DNA from: Caproicibacter sp047833665
GTDB lineage: Bacteria > Bacillota > Clostridia > Oscillospirales > Acutalibacteraceae
Reading direction: 5' to 3'
Assembly: GCA_047833665.1 (NCBI GenBank)
Contig: CP181261.1
Span: 1,860,001-1,924,000 of the forward strand
DNA: 64,000 nucleotides
A program made the position numbers and the translations under genes. Below, in pieces: positions 26,345 through 34,841 of this stretch. The notes under the pieces are model-generated. The model was given only the letters and a program-made list of their open reading frames with translations. It did not search any database and had not been told where the DNA came from. Numbering within the stretch: the stretch's first letter is position 1; every line of letters starts with the position of its first letter.

Positions 26345-26874
26345 TATTTTTGAGGCCATTTTTTCACGTTTTCGTTCCATTTTTCAGTGCGTTTTTGACT
26401 TTAAGACGAGGAAGAAGCTGTGCTTTTTTTGAGTCGAAACTCAGTTACGGAGAAAGTGTTCCGCTCCTAATATCTCTGAGTTTTTGGTTCAACTTTTCTA
26501 ATTTTTCCTGCGCGTTTTTGATTTGAGTCCGGTTGTTTTCAATCATATTTTCAGGCTGTTCATGTGCGAAGTTTTACTTTAAATCATGTCAGCAATCAAC
26601 TAAAAAATCAATCTTGAAACCCATGTAAATCGCTGTTACATTTCATAAAATTGCTTTGCAAAAAGTCCAATTTGGGGTTAAAAACAGAGTGCAAAAATTT
26701 AATATCAAGTCGTTACTTTAAAACAAATAGCGGATGATCAGTACAAAGTTTTCTCAACTGTTTGAAGTTATTCGCGAAGTTTTTTATTAAATCTTAATGT
26801 TATTGCCATAAATGATTCATAAAAAATCCCATAAAACTTCAAAACCGTTTCATAATCTCAAGGTAGTATATTGT
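26345..26874. other. AT-rich non-coding stretch
   Basis: No supported gene. It lies between the iterons and the structured RNA candidate; a weak -10-like TATATT sits at about 26867-26872. Confidence 0.4.
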
Positions 26875-27032
26875 CAGTGAAAAGAAGTACACTGCATCAG
26901 GTCAGTGGTGAGGACGGAATACCGGACCACAGACCCGCAGACAAATTACAAGTGCCTCATATGAGGTTTGATATATTTTAAACACTTCCCCTCTTTTTAG
27001 AAAGCGCTGCCCTTCGTTGGGCGGCGTTTTTT
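26875..27032 (+). ncRNA. Candidate structured RNA with terminator
   Basis: Successive stems are readable: CAGTG/CACTG (26875-26894); GGTC-A-GTGGT with ACCAC-A-GACC (26900-26935) with an inner CGG/CCG; AAGTG/CACTT (26950-26987) enclosing CCTCATATGAGG; then a terminator CGCTGCCC/GGGCGGCG with six T (27005-27032). There is no reading frame. I do not recognise the class. A second terminator-like hairpin follows at 27047-27088. Confidence 0.6.
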
Positions 27033-27134
27033 ACGAAGGCTAAACAAAAAGACTTGCCACCTGCTAAGCACAGGCAACAAGCTTTTTGGACTGCTTGAAT
27101 AATTTTTAAACACAAAAATAATTTCTAACTTTTT

Positions 27135-28342
27135 CTTAAATTGCAATAACAAATTGAACACTTTCACTAGATAAAGTTATTTACTGGTTGGAAGTGTAAA
27201 TTCTGTCCAATTGTGCATCGAACAGTTCCTCAGGGGTCTGATAAGCTAATCGTTTCCTGGGCGTGGCGTTTATCTCATCGGCAAACATTAAGATTTGTTC
27301 GGCAGAAACGTCATTGATAGAGCAACCCTTTGGGATATATTTTCGTAGTATGCGATTGGTCCTCTCATTTACAGGTCGTTCCCAAGCAGAATAGGGATGA
27401 GCAAAGTAGATTGCCGTGCCTAGTTCTTCAAAGGCCGAAAATGCGGCAAACTCACTGCCATTGTCTGTGGTAATACTGCGAAATACCTGGGGGAATTTCT
27501 CGCCATACTGTTCCTTTAGCTGTTCCATGGCACTGGCAACACCGGTGGTTGTTTTGCCGTCAATCCGAATGGAAAGATAATAACCTGTCAGCCGCTCTAC
27601 AATGGTAAATACAGCTGCCTCACCACTTCTTTTTCGGCCCAGTACCGTATCAGATTCCCAGTGTCCAAATGTGTTCCGCTCTGCTACCTCAGGTGGCCGC
27701 CAATCAATGGATTTCCCATTGATACGCTTAGAAAGCCGTGGTTTTCTGCGAGAATGCCTGCTTAATACCTCAGGGAGTTCAAATAGCGTGAGTGGTAATT
27801 CCCCCTTCCACAGCATGTTATACAGAGTTTTAGTACAGGGGATTTCCTTAACCGGAAAACGGTGTTCGCGCCGTGCCCGACCTACGCACTCATCAAAGGA
27901 CCAATTATATTTGCGAACCTTTTTGACCATCCAACGAATGAAGTCAGAGTCCCCGGATACCGTTCTAGGGCGATGGCAGCGACTGCGATTCTCCTTGTAT
28001 ACTGCAGCTCCACGTTTGGCTGAGTAGCCGGGTTTGCGCCCACGGCCGGAGTATTCCGGCGTGCCACGCCGCAGCTCATAGCCTACGGTAGAAGGGCTGC
28101 AATTGATTGCACGAGCAATCTTTCGATTGCTAAATCCCATCTTCTTTAACTGTTGGATTGCGCCACGCTCTTCTGCTCTAAGATGCTGTCCCCTCTTGCG
28201 TTCTTCGATATTTATGATAGAATGGTTCTTGTCCATAGTGTTCAGGCCTTTCTGTCAGTATTCAGTGTAGTAACTTTATCCTAACAGATCCCTGAGCGCT
28301 ATGGAATCTTTTTATGTGTTCAATTTCATTTTACAATCTACC
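27135..28342 (-). mobile_element. IS30-family insertion sequence, copy 1
   Basis: The 27-bp imperfect ends (CTTAAATTG... and GGTAGATTG...) share AAATTGAACAC at their inner side. The element is flanked by an exact 13-bp repeat TTTCTAACTTTTT (27122-27134, 28343-28355), longer than the 2-3 bp usual for IS30 but like IS1630-type members. Confidence 0.88.
27181..28236 (-). CDS. IS30-family transposase (copy 1)
   Basis: This 351-residue protein has an N-terminal HTH (QLKKMGFSNRKIARAINCSPSTVGYELRRG) and a DDE core: GHWESDTVLG, TTDNGSEFA, NERTNRILRKYIPKG. The frame is intact and length normal. It is a paralogue of the transposase at 49.75 kb, which is clearly diverged. Confidence 0.95.
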   Translation of the reverse strand: MDKNHSIINIEERKRGQHLRAEERGAIQQLKKMGFSNRKIARAINCSPSTVGYELRRGTPEYSGRGRKPGYSAKRGAAVYKENRSRCHRPRTVSGDSDFIRWMVKKVRKYNWSFDECVGRARREHRFPVKEIPCTKTLYNMLWKGELPLTLFELPEVLSRHSRRKPRLSKRINGKSIDWRPPEVAERNTFGHWESDTVLGRKRSGEAAVFTIVERLTGYYLSIRIDGKTTTGVASAMEQLKEQYGEKFPQVFRSITTDNGSEFAAFSAFEELGTAIYFAHPYSAWERPVNERTNRILRKYIPKGCSINDVSAEQILMFADEINATPRKRLAYQTPEELFDAQLDRIYTSNQ

Positions 28343-28404
28343 TTTCTAACTTTTTGGTGGCACTTTAAATTGGGTACTGACGTTGGATTTTTCTTTAGCC
28401 TGTT

Positions 28405-28980
28405 TCAGCTTACCATACCCGGGAAAACAATCTGGTCGGACAGCATGAGAAGATGATGCAGTGCAATCCGCGCTCGTTCTCTTGTTTGGCTTTCGCTGTA
28501 TTCGACCTTGTCTGCAATAACTTTCCATGGTGGTCGGCGGTACACATGCGTACGGTCGTTCGGGTCTCCCATATAGGCGAGCTCCAAGATGTACCGGTCC
28601 GTCTTGTCCAGCTTGCCCAGCGCAACACCCAGCCAGTCCCTCTTTTCACGCAATTCCGCAATTCTGCGATAGCATCGCCTAATTTCCTCTTCATAATATC
28701 TTGCCTGGTCATTCAGCGCCATGCTGGCCGTTTGGTCCCCATGCCGACCTTTGCCGACCGGCATCCCGGACAGTTTGACAGACTGTACGGTTATTTTGTT
28801 TTTCTCCTCTTCACAGTGCCGGATGGCAGCAAATTCTTCGGCAATCATCTGCGGAATATCGTAATAGATTTTGAGCAATTCCTTCACTTCTTTTGCCGTC
28901 ATATGGTACCACCCTTTCTTCGGATTGTCTTTCTCTAGGCAGAGAGTCATCCGTTCCGGCACGTTCTTCGCAAGTTCCAT
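28405..28980 (-). CDS. Sigma-like / ArpU-type regulatory protein of mobile elements
   Basis: This 191-residue protein has a helical N-terminal half and a C-terminal region resembling sigma region 4 (LDKTDRYILELAYM, WKVIADKVEYSESQTRERARIALHHLL). Such proteins control late or transfer genes in phages and integrative elements. GGAGG lies upstream of the ATG at 28980. The IS30 copy inserted about 60 bp past its stop. Confidence 0.72.
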   Translation of the reverse strand: MELAKNVPERMTLCLEKDNPKKGWYHMTAKEVKELLKIYYDIPQMIAEEFAAIRHCEEEKNKITVQSVKLSGMPVGKGRHGDQTASMALNDQARYYEEEIRRCYRRIAELREKRDWLGVALGKLDKTDRYILELAYMGDPNDRTHVYRRPPWKVIADKVEYSESQTRERARIALHHLLMLSDQIVFPGMVS

Positions 28981-29044
28981 GATTCATACCTCCATACTTT
29001 TCAAGGATATCATGGGATTTGGACTGTTCTTCCGTACATCGTTT

Positions 29045-29890
29045 TTACTTTGCGCCGTGTAATCTGTAGTTTTTATATTCCTCGCGTGATATGGTCAGGC
29101 AATAGTCTTTTGACCTCTGATACACGCGTCCGCCGATGGCAGGGTCAATGTCCTGCAGTTCATCTATCGTCCATTCACTGGATATAATCGTGATGAGGTC
29201 CGGATGAATATATCGAAAATTGAGCAGTTCAAATGCCAAACGGATATCTCCGGGATTCGGCTGTTTGCGCACACCTGTTTCGTCCTTCACAGGCTTAAAT
29301 AAATCGTCTATGTACAGCACAGAGACCTTTTTCAGCGGGTCAACCAGTTTTGCATATTCAAACTCATCATGGATGGCCGCTTTGATTCGTACTGACTCGT
29401 CATTCCACAGCATATACCGGACCGATTTCCCGCGGCGCAGCAGTTCACCTGCAATGGCCGTACAGATATGCGTTTTTCCCGCTCCGGATTGTCCTCCTGC
29501 GAAGAACCATTTGCCGTCACAGTCTTCTAGAAACTCCAGCGCCGTTTGCTTCATCTTTTTCTGCAGTAGCATATCCGTTTGAAACGACTCAAAGGTACAG
29601 CAATTCAGCAGAGTTTCCAGTCCGCTGCTTTGGATTCTCTTCATGCTGTTGCGAATCTCCCGACATTGGCAGGGCTTTGCTCGGATTTCATCATCGTCAC
29701 CCACAAAATAGACCACGCCTTTGTTTTTGCATATGGCACAGTCATACCCGGTCAGGTGCCCCGGAGTGGCGTTGAGATAGTCGCACTGCTTTTGCGTATA
29801 TTCTTTATATGACAGTACCGAGCGGTCTCCGCGGTCTCCTCGGCGGCGCTGCTGGAAGGCCTGAGCTACATTGCATAGCTCTGTTCCCAT
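29045..29890 (-). CDS. DnaC-like helicase-loader ATPase
   Basis: This protein of about 281 residues has four cysteines in CAICKNKG and CQCRE (possible zinc binding) and an AAA+ domain with Walker A GGQSGAGKTH and Walker B VLYIDDLF. It probably loads the host replicative helicase on the element. The ATG at 29890 follows AGGAGGG and lies inside the upstream DUF4373 gene, so the two are translationally coupled. Confidence 0.9.
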   Translation of the reverse strand: MGTELCNVAQAFQQRRRGDRGDRSVLSYKEYTQKQCDYLNATPGHLTGYDCAICKNKGVVYFVGDDDEIRAKPCQCREIRNSMKRIQSSGLETLLNCCTFESFQTDMLLQKKMKQTALEFLEDCDGKWFFAGGQSGAGKTHICTAIAGELLRRGKSVRYMLWNDESVRIKAAIHDEFEYAKLVDPLKKVSVLYIDDLFKPVKDETGVRKQPNPGDIRLAFELLNFRYIHPDLITIISSEWTIDELQDIDPAIGGRVYQRSKDYCLTISREEYKNYRLHGAK

Positions 29891-30680
29891 AGTGAATCCC
29901 TCCTCTGTCCTGTTCGCGGGCAAGCCATCCTGTGATAAATTTCAGGATTCCCCGCTTTGTTTTCCGTCTGCGCGGATTGGCCATACACCAGCCGGCCATT
30001 TTCCTCAGTTCCTGCCGAACATCCACAGCCGGATATAACCGGCTCCATTCGGCAATCTGATGCTCATAAACCGGATATTCCGTTCCGTCATTCAGAATGA
30101 GAGAAAGAAATGGACGCCGATCCGAAGCCGCGTCTGCGGGTTCGGATACTTCTTTCTTTTCTCTATTCTTTTCTTTCTTTTTCTCTTGTTTTATTTTATT
30201 TACTTTACTTTGTGGATTATTGTTCTCATTTACGGGGTTTTTGTCAGCATTTATCCAGACAATGTGTGCTTTTGGCACGATTTTGGCAACATCAACTAAG
30301 AGGTATTCTTTTCGGACTTTGACGCACTTACGGCGGCTGACAGCTTCAAAATACCTTTTCTGTATCCCACGTGAAGTGAGAATATGGTATTTTTCAAACA
30401 TGTCCTTGTCAAAAATACCTCTTCTGACCGCGGCTTTGACTATTTCAGAGACGGCATTGCCACCCGACCCGGCGCGATTTAATCCCACGCTCCGGCCAAA
30501 CAACAATGCAACCTCTTTTGTCCATTCACAGTAGTAACCTCGCGCATACACTCTTTGGTACAGCTTAACAACTACCGCAAACCCTATTAATCCAAATTCG
30601 GCCTCGATTAAATCAAACTTCTCGTCCAGCATCACATCGAGTGGAAAGTAATCTACCCCGTCCTTTAATGGACGAGCCAA
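29805..30680 (-). CDS. DUF4373 / Lin1244-type replication protein
   Basis: This 291-residue protein has an N-terminal domain of the Lin1244/Lin1753 type (KDGVDYFPLDVMLDEKFDLIEAEFG), a Lys/Glu linker and a C-terminal DnaD-like part. In phages and conjugative elements it acts as a replisome organizer with a DnaC-like loader, which is the next gene. The start is a TTG preceded by GCAGGTGATAACAT. Confidence 0.87.
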   Translation of the reverse strand: MARPLKDGVDYFPLDVMLDEKFDLIEAEFGLIGFAVVVKLYQRVYARGYYCEWTKEVALLFGRSVGLNRAGSGGNAVSEIVKAAVRRGIFDKDMFEKYHILTSRGIQKRYFEAVSRRKCVKVRKEYLLVDVAKIVPKAHIVWINADKNPVNENNNPQSKVNKIKQEKKKEKNREKKEVSEPADAASDRRPFLSLILNDGTEYPVYEHQIAEWSRLYPAVDVRQELRKMAGWCMANPRRRKTKRGILKFITGWLAREQDRGGIHYGNRAMQCSSGLPAAPPRRPRRPLGTVI

Positions 30681-30958
30681 ATGTTATCACCTGCCGAATG
30701 ATTACAAACCATTTGTTCAAGACACAGCCACTTCAATACAGTATCTGTCGGCCGACTTTTTCTCAAAAAATGACTGTGTTTGAGCCAATGCCCTAATATG
30801 TAATTTTCCTTTCAGCAAAACTGTTTTTTATCCTCTTGACGTTTAAGCAAAGAAAAGCTATATTAAAAATGGAATATATTGTTGACCGCCTTTGGTGCTT
30901 GCAGCGCCGTGGGCGGCCGTTTCTATATGGTGTTGTTCGACGTTTGCAACAAATTTGT

Positions 30959-31177
30959 TTATGTTTTTGCATAGTTCTCCGCCTTAAATGCCTTCCGGAA
31001 ACTTCGACAGCTTCCTGCATCAGCTATGCGGCAAACATCACTTAATTTTTCCAATGTTTCTGCCGCCTGCAGCATCAGTGCACAGTTTCCTTGTTTGCAG
31101 TTATGTTCGTATCCACAGTTTAGGCACATCATAGTCCGCTTTTCACGCAATGCCTGAATTAATTCAGGTATCTCCAT
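30959..31177 (-). CDS. Small cysteine-containing protein
   Basis: This 72-residue protein (MEIPELIQALREK, CLNCGYEHNCKQGNC, then ALMLQAAETLEKL) has a zinc-ribbon-like Cys/His set and follows AAGGAGGCAAAAG. Similar small proteins are common in Clostridial phages and integrative elements; role unknown. The 278-bp gap to the DUF4373 gene holds nothing else I can support. Confidence 0.72.
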   Translation of the reverse strand: MEIPELIQALREKRTMMCLNCGYEHNCKQGNCALMLQAAETLEKLSDVCRIADAGSCRSFRKAFKAENYAKT

Positions 31178-31234
31178 CGGTCTTTTGCCTCCTTATGGTA
31201 GGTATTCTATCGGTGGCTGTTTCGCATTTTAAAT

Positions 31235-31666
31235 TCATGCGATTTCTGCCCCGTTTTTGATAGAAGTGCTCCTGTCTTTCTGATTGAGTTCCCGTTCTGC
31301 CTGAGCGATCGCCAACGTTCCGCGGGACAGTCTGTCCTGCCCCACCGCCTCTGCAATCAGATAGCTGATATATTCCGGATTTTGGCGGCTCATCCGTAAC
31401 CCGCCGCGGTCATCCAAACCATATTTTTGGATGACATACTGAATCGCCCGGTCAAATTCTTTTTCGGTCAGCTCGCCGGGCACCTGCCGCTCTACCTTTC
31501 GGTACAGCCTTACGGCATTGAGCGTTTCCCGACGTTTTCGGGCAGAACGAAGCTTTTTGATTTTCTCTTTCGCCCAGACAATACCGCCGAGAAGTCCTCC
31601 GCTTACTGCTGCCGCTCCGCAGGTCACTGTCAGCTCCAGCAAAAGGTCAATTGCAGGCTTGTCCAT
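31235..31666 (-). CDS. Hypothetical protein with N-terminal membrane segment
   Basis: This protein of about 143 residues starts at ATG 31666 after AGGAGGACG. Residues about 8-28 (LLLELTVTCGAAAVSGGLLGG) are hydrophobic and the rest is charged and helical, ending with a possible coiled region. I do not recognise it. Confidence 0.7.
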   Translation of the reverse strand: MDKPAIDLLLELTVTCGAAAVSGGLLGGIVWAKEKIKKLRSARKRRETLNAVRLYRKVERQVPGELTEKEFDRAIQYVIQKYGLDDRGGLRMSRQNPEYISYLIAEAVGQDRLSRGTLAIAQAERELNQKDRSTSIKNGAEIA

Positions 31667-31764
31667 TGTGAACGTCCTCCTTTCTTCAATGCAGAGAGTA
31701 CTGTCCATTCTGTGAAACAACAAATGTCGAATGGTAATATTAAAATTTCTTTTCACAAATGATT

Positions 31765-31971
31765 TCAGGCGCTTTTCTGTTTGTCTATATATTCCAGCAA
31801 ATCATCCTTTTTTACGGCCCAAAGTTTCTTTCCGTTTTTAAAGGCCGGAAATTTTCCTTCCCTAGCGTCTTTTTTCAGCGCATCGTACCCGCGTCCAAGA
31901 ATCATACAGGCGGTTTGAAGATCCATAACCACAGGCACCTGCGCCCAGTTGGTATAGATTTTCGTTCTCAT
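31765..31971 (-). CDS. Excisionase-family HTH protein 1
   Basis: This 68-residue protein (NWAQVPVVMDLQTACMILGRGYDALKKDAREGKFPAFKNGKKLWAV in outline) has the winged helix-turn-helix layout of Xis/MerR-like DNA binders. It may direct excision together with the neighbouring second copy, or act as a transcription factor. Confidence 0.78.
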   Translation of the reverse strand: MRTKIYTNWAQVPVVMDLQTACMILGRGYDALKKDAREGKFPAFKNGKKLWAVKKDDLLEYIDKQKSA

Positions 31972-31998
31972 ACAATCACCTACCTGCTCCTATGTAAA

Positions 31999-32169
31999 TC
32001 ATGCTGTTTTACGGTTTTTCTCAAATACATCGATATCTTCTTGACGGATTCGATATTCCCGGCCGATTTTAATAGCCGGGAGTTTCTTTTTTCGAATCCA
32101 CTCCCAAACGGTCATAATTTTCACCTTATACATCTCTGCAATTTCTGCACAGGTGAAATATTTCTCCAT
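31999..32169 (-). CDS. Excisionase-family HTH protein 2
   Basis: This 56-residue protein (MEKYFTCAEIAEMYKVK, WIRKKKLPAIKIGREYRI) is a typical excisionase/DNA-binding domain. The ATG 32169 follows AAAAGGAGGG. It is first of the leftward operon and divergent from the XRE repressor, the usual place for a lytic or excision switch. Confidence 0.84.
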   Translation of the reverse strand: MEKYFTCAEIAEMYKVKIMTVWEWIRKKKLPAIKIGREYRIRQEDIDVFEKNRKTA

Positions 32170-32294
32170 AAAATCCCTCCTTTTCTGCAAAAAACACTTG
32201 CGTTTGCTTTGGTTTTGTGCTATTCTTAGTTTGCTAAGTCAAATATAGCAGCATAGATATCATACTCTATACTATTAGAAACCTTTCTTGTAAA

Positions 32295-32341
32295 TTAGAT
32301 ATCTAAGTTTTGTCAATACTATATCATAGATAACTATGATA
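32295..32341. promoter_or_regulatory. Operators in the divergent switch region
   Basis: Two perfect palindromes lie between the excisionase-like and repressor genes: TTAGATATCTAA (32295-32306) and TATCATAG-ATAA-CTATGATA (32322-32341). They are likely sites for the XRE repressor. Confidence 0.65.
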
Positions 32342-32403
32342 GTCAATAGAATTTATCATATAAATCTATATTTATATGCTGTGCACAGAATGGTGGGGAT
32401 AAT

Positions 32404-32835
32404 TTGGATACTTATGCTAAAATTGAAAAATTGATGGCGGACAGACACATCAGTGCATACCGCCTTTCCAAGGACACCGGAATTTCAACCGGACTTTTGT
32501 CCCAATGGAAAAAGCGAATGCAAAATCCATCGGTTGAAAAACTGCAAATCATTGCCGATTATTTTCACGTATCAGTAGATTATCTGATAGGAAATGAACC
32601 GAAAGATACGCCCGTTTTGACGGAAAAAGATGAGCGGGATATTTCCAAACGCTTGGACCGGACCTTAGCCGATCTTGAAAATGCGCAGGGAGGACTGATG
32701 TTTGACGGTGAACCTTTAGATGATCTTACCAAAGAACTGTTAATCGCCAGTTTAAAAAAAGACTTAGAAATCAGCAAAAAAATTGCTAAACAAAAATATA
32801 CTCCTAAAAAGTACAGAACAAAATCGGGTGGTTGA
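32404..32835 (+). CDS. XRE-family repressor of the mobile element
   Basis: This 143-residue protein has an N-terminal HTH (ISAYRLSKDTGISTGLLSQWK) and an acidic C-terminal region. The start is a TTG preceded by GGTGGGG. The stop is immediately followed by the ImmA-like gene. It should hold the element in the integrated state, as ImmR does in ICEBs1. Confidence 0.9.
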   Translation: MDTYAKIEKLMADRHISAYRLSKDTGISTGLLSQWKKRMQNPSVEKLQIIADYFHVSVDYLIGNEPKDTPVLTEKDERDISKRLDRTLADLENAQGGLMFDGEPLDDLTKELLIASLKKDLEISKKIAKQKYTPKKYRTKSGG

Positions 32836-33270
32836 ATGCGGATAAAACAGGTTGTAGAATCTCTTTGCCGGAAGTATGGCACACGGAATCCTTTTGAATT
32901 AGCGGATTACAAAAACATTCAGGTTCTGAAATTGCCGCTTGGCAGCATTAAGGGATATTACAACAAATGTTTTCGGCATAAAATGATACACATCAACAGC
33001 GATATACCACTTCAAGAGCAACGTTTTACCTGTGCCCATGAATTAGGACACAGTATTCTTCATCCGGATTCCAATACGCTTTTTCTCAGCGTCAATACCC
33101 TATTCCCAATTGGCAGATTTGAGAGGGAAGCAAATTATTTTGCAATAGATTTGTTAATTTCGGATGACGAACTGAAAGAATATCTGGACTATTCCATTCC
33201 GGAGATCGCAGCTTGTTTTCATGTAAGTGAGGAATTAATGCAGTATAGAATTAATGAATTAAGCATATAA
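32836..33270 (+). CDS. ImmA/IrrE-family metallopeptidase
   Basis: This 144-residue protein has the zinc motif HELGHSILH near residue 72 and a downstream Glu-containing FEREANYFAIDLL. In ICEBs1, ImmA cleaves the repressor ImmR after DNA damage or quorum sensing; by analogy this protein would cut the XRE protein encoded just before it. Confidence 0.93.
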   Translation: MRIKQVVESLCRKYGTRNPFELADYKNIQVLKLPLGSIKGYYNKCFRHKMIHINSDIPLQEQRFTCAHELGHSILHPDSNTLFLSVNTLFPIGRFEREANYFAIDLLISDDELKEYLDYSIPEIAACFHVSEELMQYRINELSI

Positions 33271-33388
33271 AAATACCTCCTTGGCATAAACCAAGAAGGA
33301 TGATGTACTATCAGCAGGGCTGACAGTATAGAGAATTACAATTAAATGAGACCTGTTCAGCCCTCTGAATAAAGGAGGGTATTTTTAT
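33267..33388 (+). promoter_or_regulatory. Long-range stem that can hide the integrase ribosome binding site
   Basis: ATAAAAATACCTCCTT (33267-33282) is complementary, apart from one bulged G, to AAGGAGGGTATTTTTAT (33372-33388), which holds the integrase Shine-Dalgarno and the first two bases of its ATG. Read-through mRNA from the repressor operon would be folded shut; mRNA started inside the loop would be open. Confidence 0.65.
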
Positions 33389-34634
33389 GCCTAAAAAACG
33401 AAATACAAAACGACAAGATGGCCGTATTGCTGTTCAGGTTTATTTGGGACGAGTGGATGGGAAACGACGATATAAGACCGTTTACGGCAAAACACAAAAA
33501 GAAGCGGATGAAAAGGCGTTGCAAGTTAAACTTGCAATGAAAAAAGGTATCGATGTCACAGCTGAGAATGACACTTTTGGGCAGTGGGCTGAACGTTTCC
33601 AATCTGCAAAAGCCACGGATGGTTTATCTGTATCGCAAATGAATTCTTATAAAAACTATTGCAATATCCTTTCGCCCCTCAACAATTTACCAATCTCAAA
33701 GGTTCGTACTAGTGATATTCAAAATATCATAAATAATCTTGCGGATACAAATCCTCATACTGGGCGACCAACCAGCAAAAAAACACTTATTGCTCTAAAA
33801 GGAACGGCAAAGCAAATATTTGGTATGGCCATCAACGCGCGTGTAATAGAGTACAACCCTGCAGATGCCGTCAAGATCCCGCGCAACGCTCCACAGAGTC
33901 AACGTAGAGCGCTTACAGAAGAAGAACAGCAATGGATTATTGATACGCCGCACAGAGCTCAACGGGCTGCAATGATCATGATGTACGCAGGTCTGCGGAG
34001 AGGAGAAGTAATTGCACTCACCTGGAATGATGTAGATCTGAAAAAGAAAACAATCCGGGTCAATAAAGCCGTTGAAATGATCAAAGGTAAGCCGCATATA
34101 AAACCTCCTAAAACGAAAGCCGGAAATCGTACAATCGATATTCCTCAACGCCTTGTTGACTTTTTGGTGCCGTTACGAAAAGCTGACTTTGCACAGTTTC
34201 CAAATGTGAAACCCATCAATCTGCTCGTTTGTCGAACTGCTAACGGCAAGATGTTCACAAATCAGGCTTGGAGAACTATGTGGCAAAGTTATCTCACCGA
34301 TCTAAATGTAAAATATGGTTATCAGAACCGCGTAAAAAAGTTTGCAGCAAACAAAAGAATAGGAAAAAAAGGAAAGCAGGGCAAACTTCCTATGCTCATT
34401 CCAAATATTACGCCTCATTGGTTACGACATACTTTTGCAACGTTACTTTATCTTGCAGGTGTAGATGTTCTCACCGCACGAGACCAGCTTGGACACGCAG
34501 ATATTAAAACCACACTAGCTATTTACACTCACCTGGACAAAATTTACAAACGAAAATCTATGAACCGACTGGACAATTATTTGGATCCCACGAATAGAAA
34601 AAATAATGAATGCAAGTCAGATGCAAGTCAGTAA
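33387..34634 (+). CDS. int: Tyrosine recombinase (element integrase)
   Basis: This 415-residue protein has an arm-binding N-terminus (residues 1-60), a SAM-like core-binding domain and a catalytic domain with the Arg in YAGLRRGE, HWLRHTFATLL, and LGHADIKTTLAIYTHL holding the His and nucleophilic Tyr. It is 47 bp from attR. Two ATGCAAGTCA repeats lie in its last codons and across its stop, as arm sites often do. Confidence 0.96.
   Translation: MPKKRNTKRQDGRIAVQVYLGRVDGKRRYKTVYGKTQKEADEKALQVKLAMKKGIDVTAENDTFGQWAERFQSAKATDGLSVSQMNSYKNYCNILSPLNNLPISKVRTSDIQNIINNLADTNPHTGRPTSKKTLIALKGTAKQIFGMAINARVIEYNPADAVKIPRNAPQSQRRALTEEEQQWIIDTPHRAQRAAMIMMYAGLRRGEVIALTWNDVDLKKKTIRVNKAVEMIKGKPHIKPPKTKAGNRTIDIPQRLVDFLVPLRKADFAQFPNVKPINLLVCRTANGKMFTNQAWRTMWQSYLTDLNVKYGYQNRVKKFAANKRIGKKGKQGKLPMLIPNITPHWLRHTFATLLYLAGVDVLTARDQLGHADIKTTLAIYTHLDKIYKRKSMNRLDNYLDPTNRKNNECKSDASQ
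34610..34630 (+). repeat. ATGCAAGTCA repeats, candidate arm sites (right)
   Basis: Two copies, 34610-34619 and 34621-34630, inside the 3' end of int; they match the pair at the left end. A further copy at 34831-34840 is the end of attR. Confidence 0.6.
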
Positions 34635-34680
34635 TATTAAAAAAATCCAGTATTCATGGGATTTTTTGGCTTTTAAATAT

Positions 34681-34841
34681 CGGCTCATAACCGGTCGGTC
34701 CGGGGTTCGAGTCCCTGATGGCCCACCAAGCAAAAACCGCATCAGACAGCCATTTGTTGGCTGTTTGGTGCGGTTTTTTGTGGCTCTATTTCACGTAAAA
34801 ACACGCAAATATATGCAATTATTTGAAAAAATGCAAGTCAA
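34681..34841 (+). repeat. Right attachment-site direct repeat (attR) with tRNA-Met fragment
   Basis: Matches 19732-19892 with two mismatches. It starts at the anticodon stem and carries the tRNA 3' 48 nt, CCA and terminator; it is not a working tRNA. Confidence 0.93.

Larger units (their letters stand above)
19732..34841 (+). mobile_element. 14.9-kb integrative mobilizable element in tRNA-Met
   Basis: The element lies between two copies of a 161-bp repeat 14,949 bp apart; the left copy completes tRNA-Met and the right copy is a tRNA 3' fragment. It encodes integrase, excisionase-like proteins, repressor/ImmA, replication proteins, a relaxase and a candidate oriT, but no VirB4, VirD4 or other secretion genes, so it would need a helper. 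An IS30 copy, an IS3 fragment, a broken pglX and a lone CRISPR repeat lie inside. Confidence 0.9.

Noticed and set aside
26299..26526. 75-codon plus-strand frame in the mobile element
   Set aside because: It is Phe/Leu-rich from AT-rich DNA, starts inside the iterons and has no ribosome binding site.
30793..31020. 75-codon minus-strand frame
   Set aside because: It overlaps the small cysteine protein gene, which has the better ribosome binding site, and is rich in Arg/Lys as expected of an off-frame read.
34681..34841. Second tRNA-Met gene
   Set aside because: It lacks the acceptor 5' strand and D-arm; it is the attR copy.
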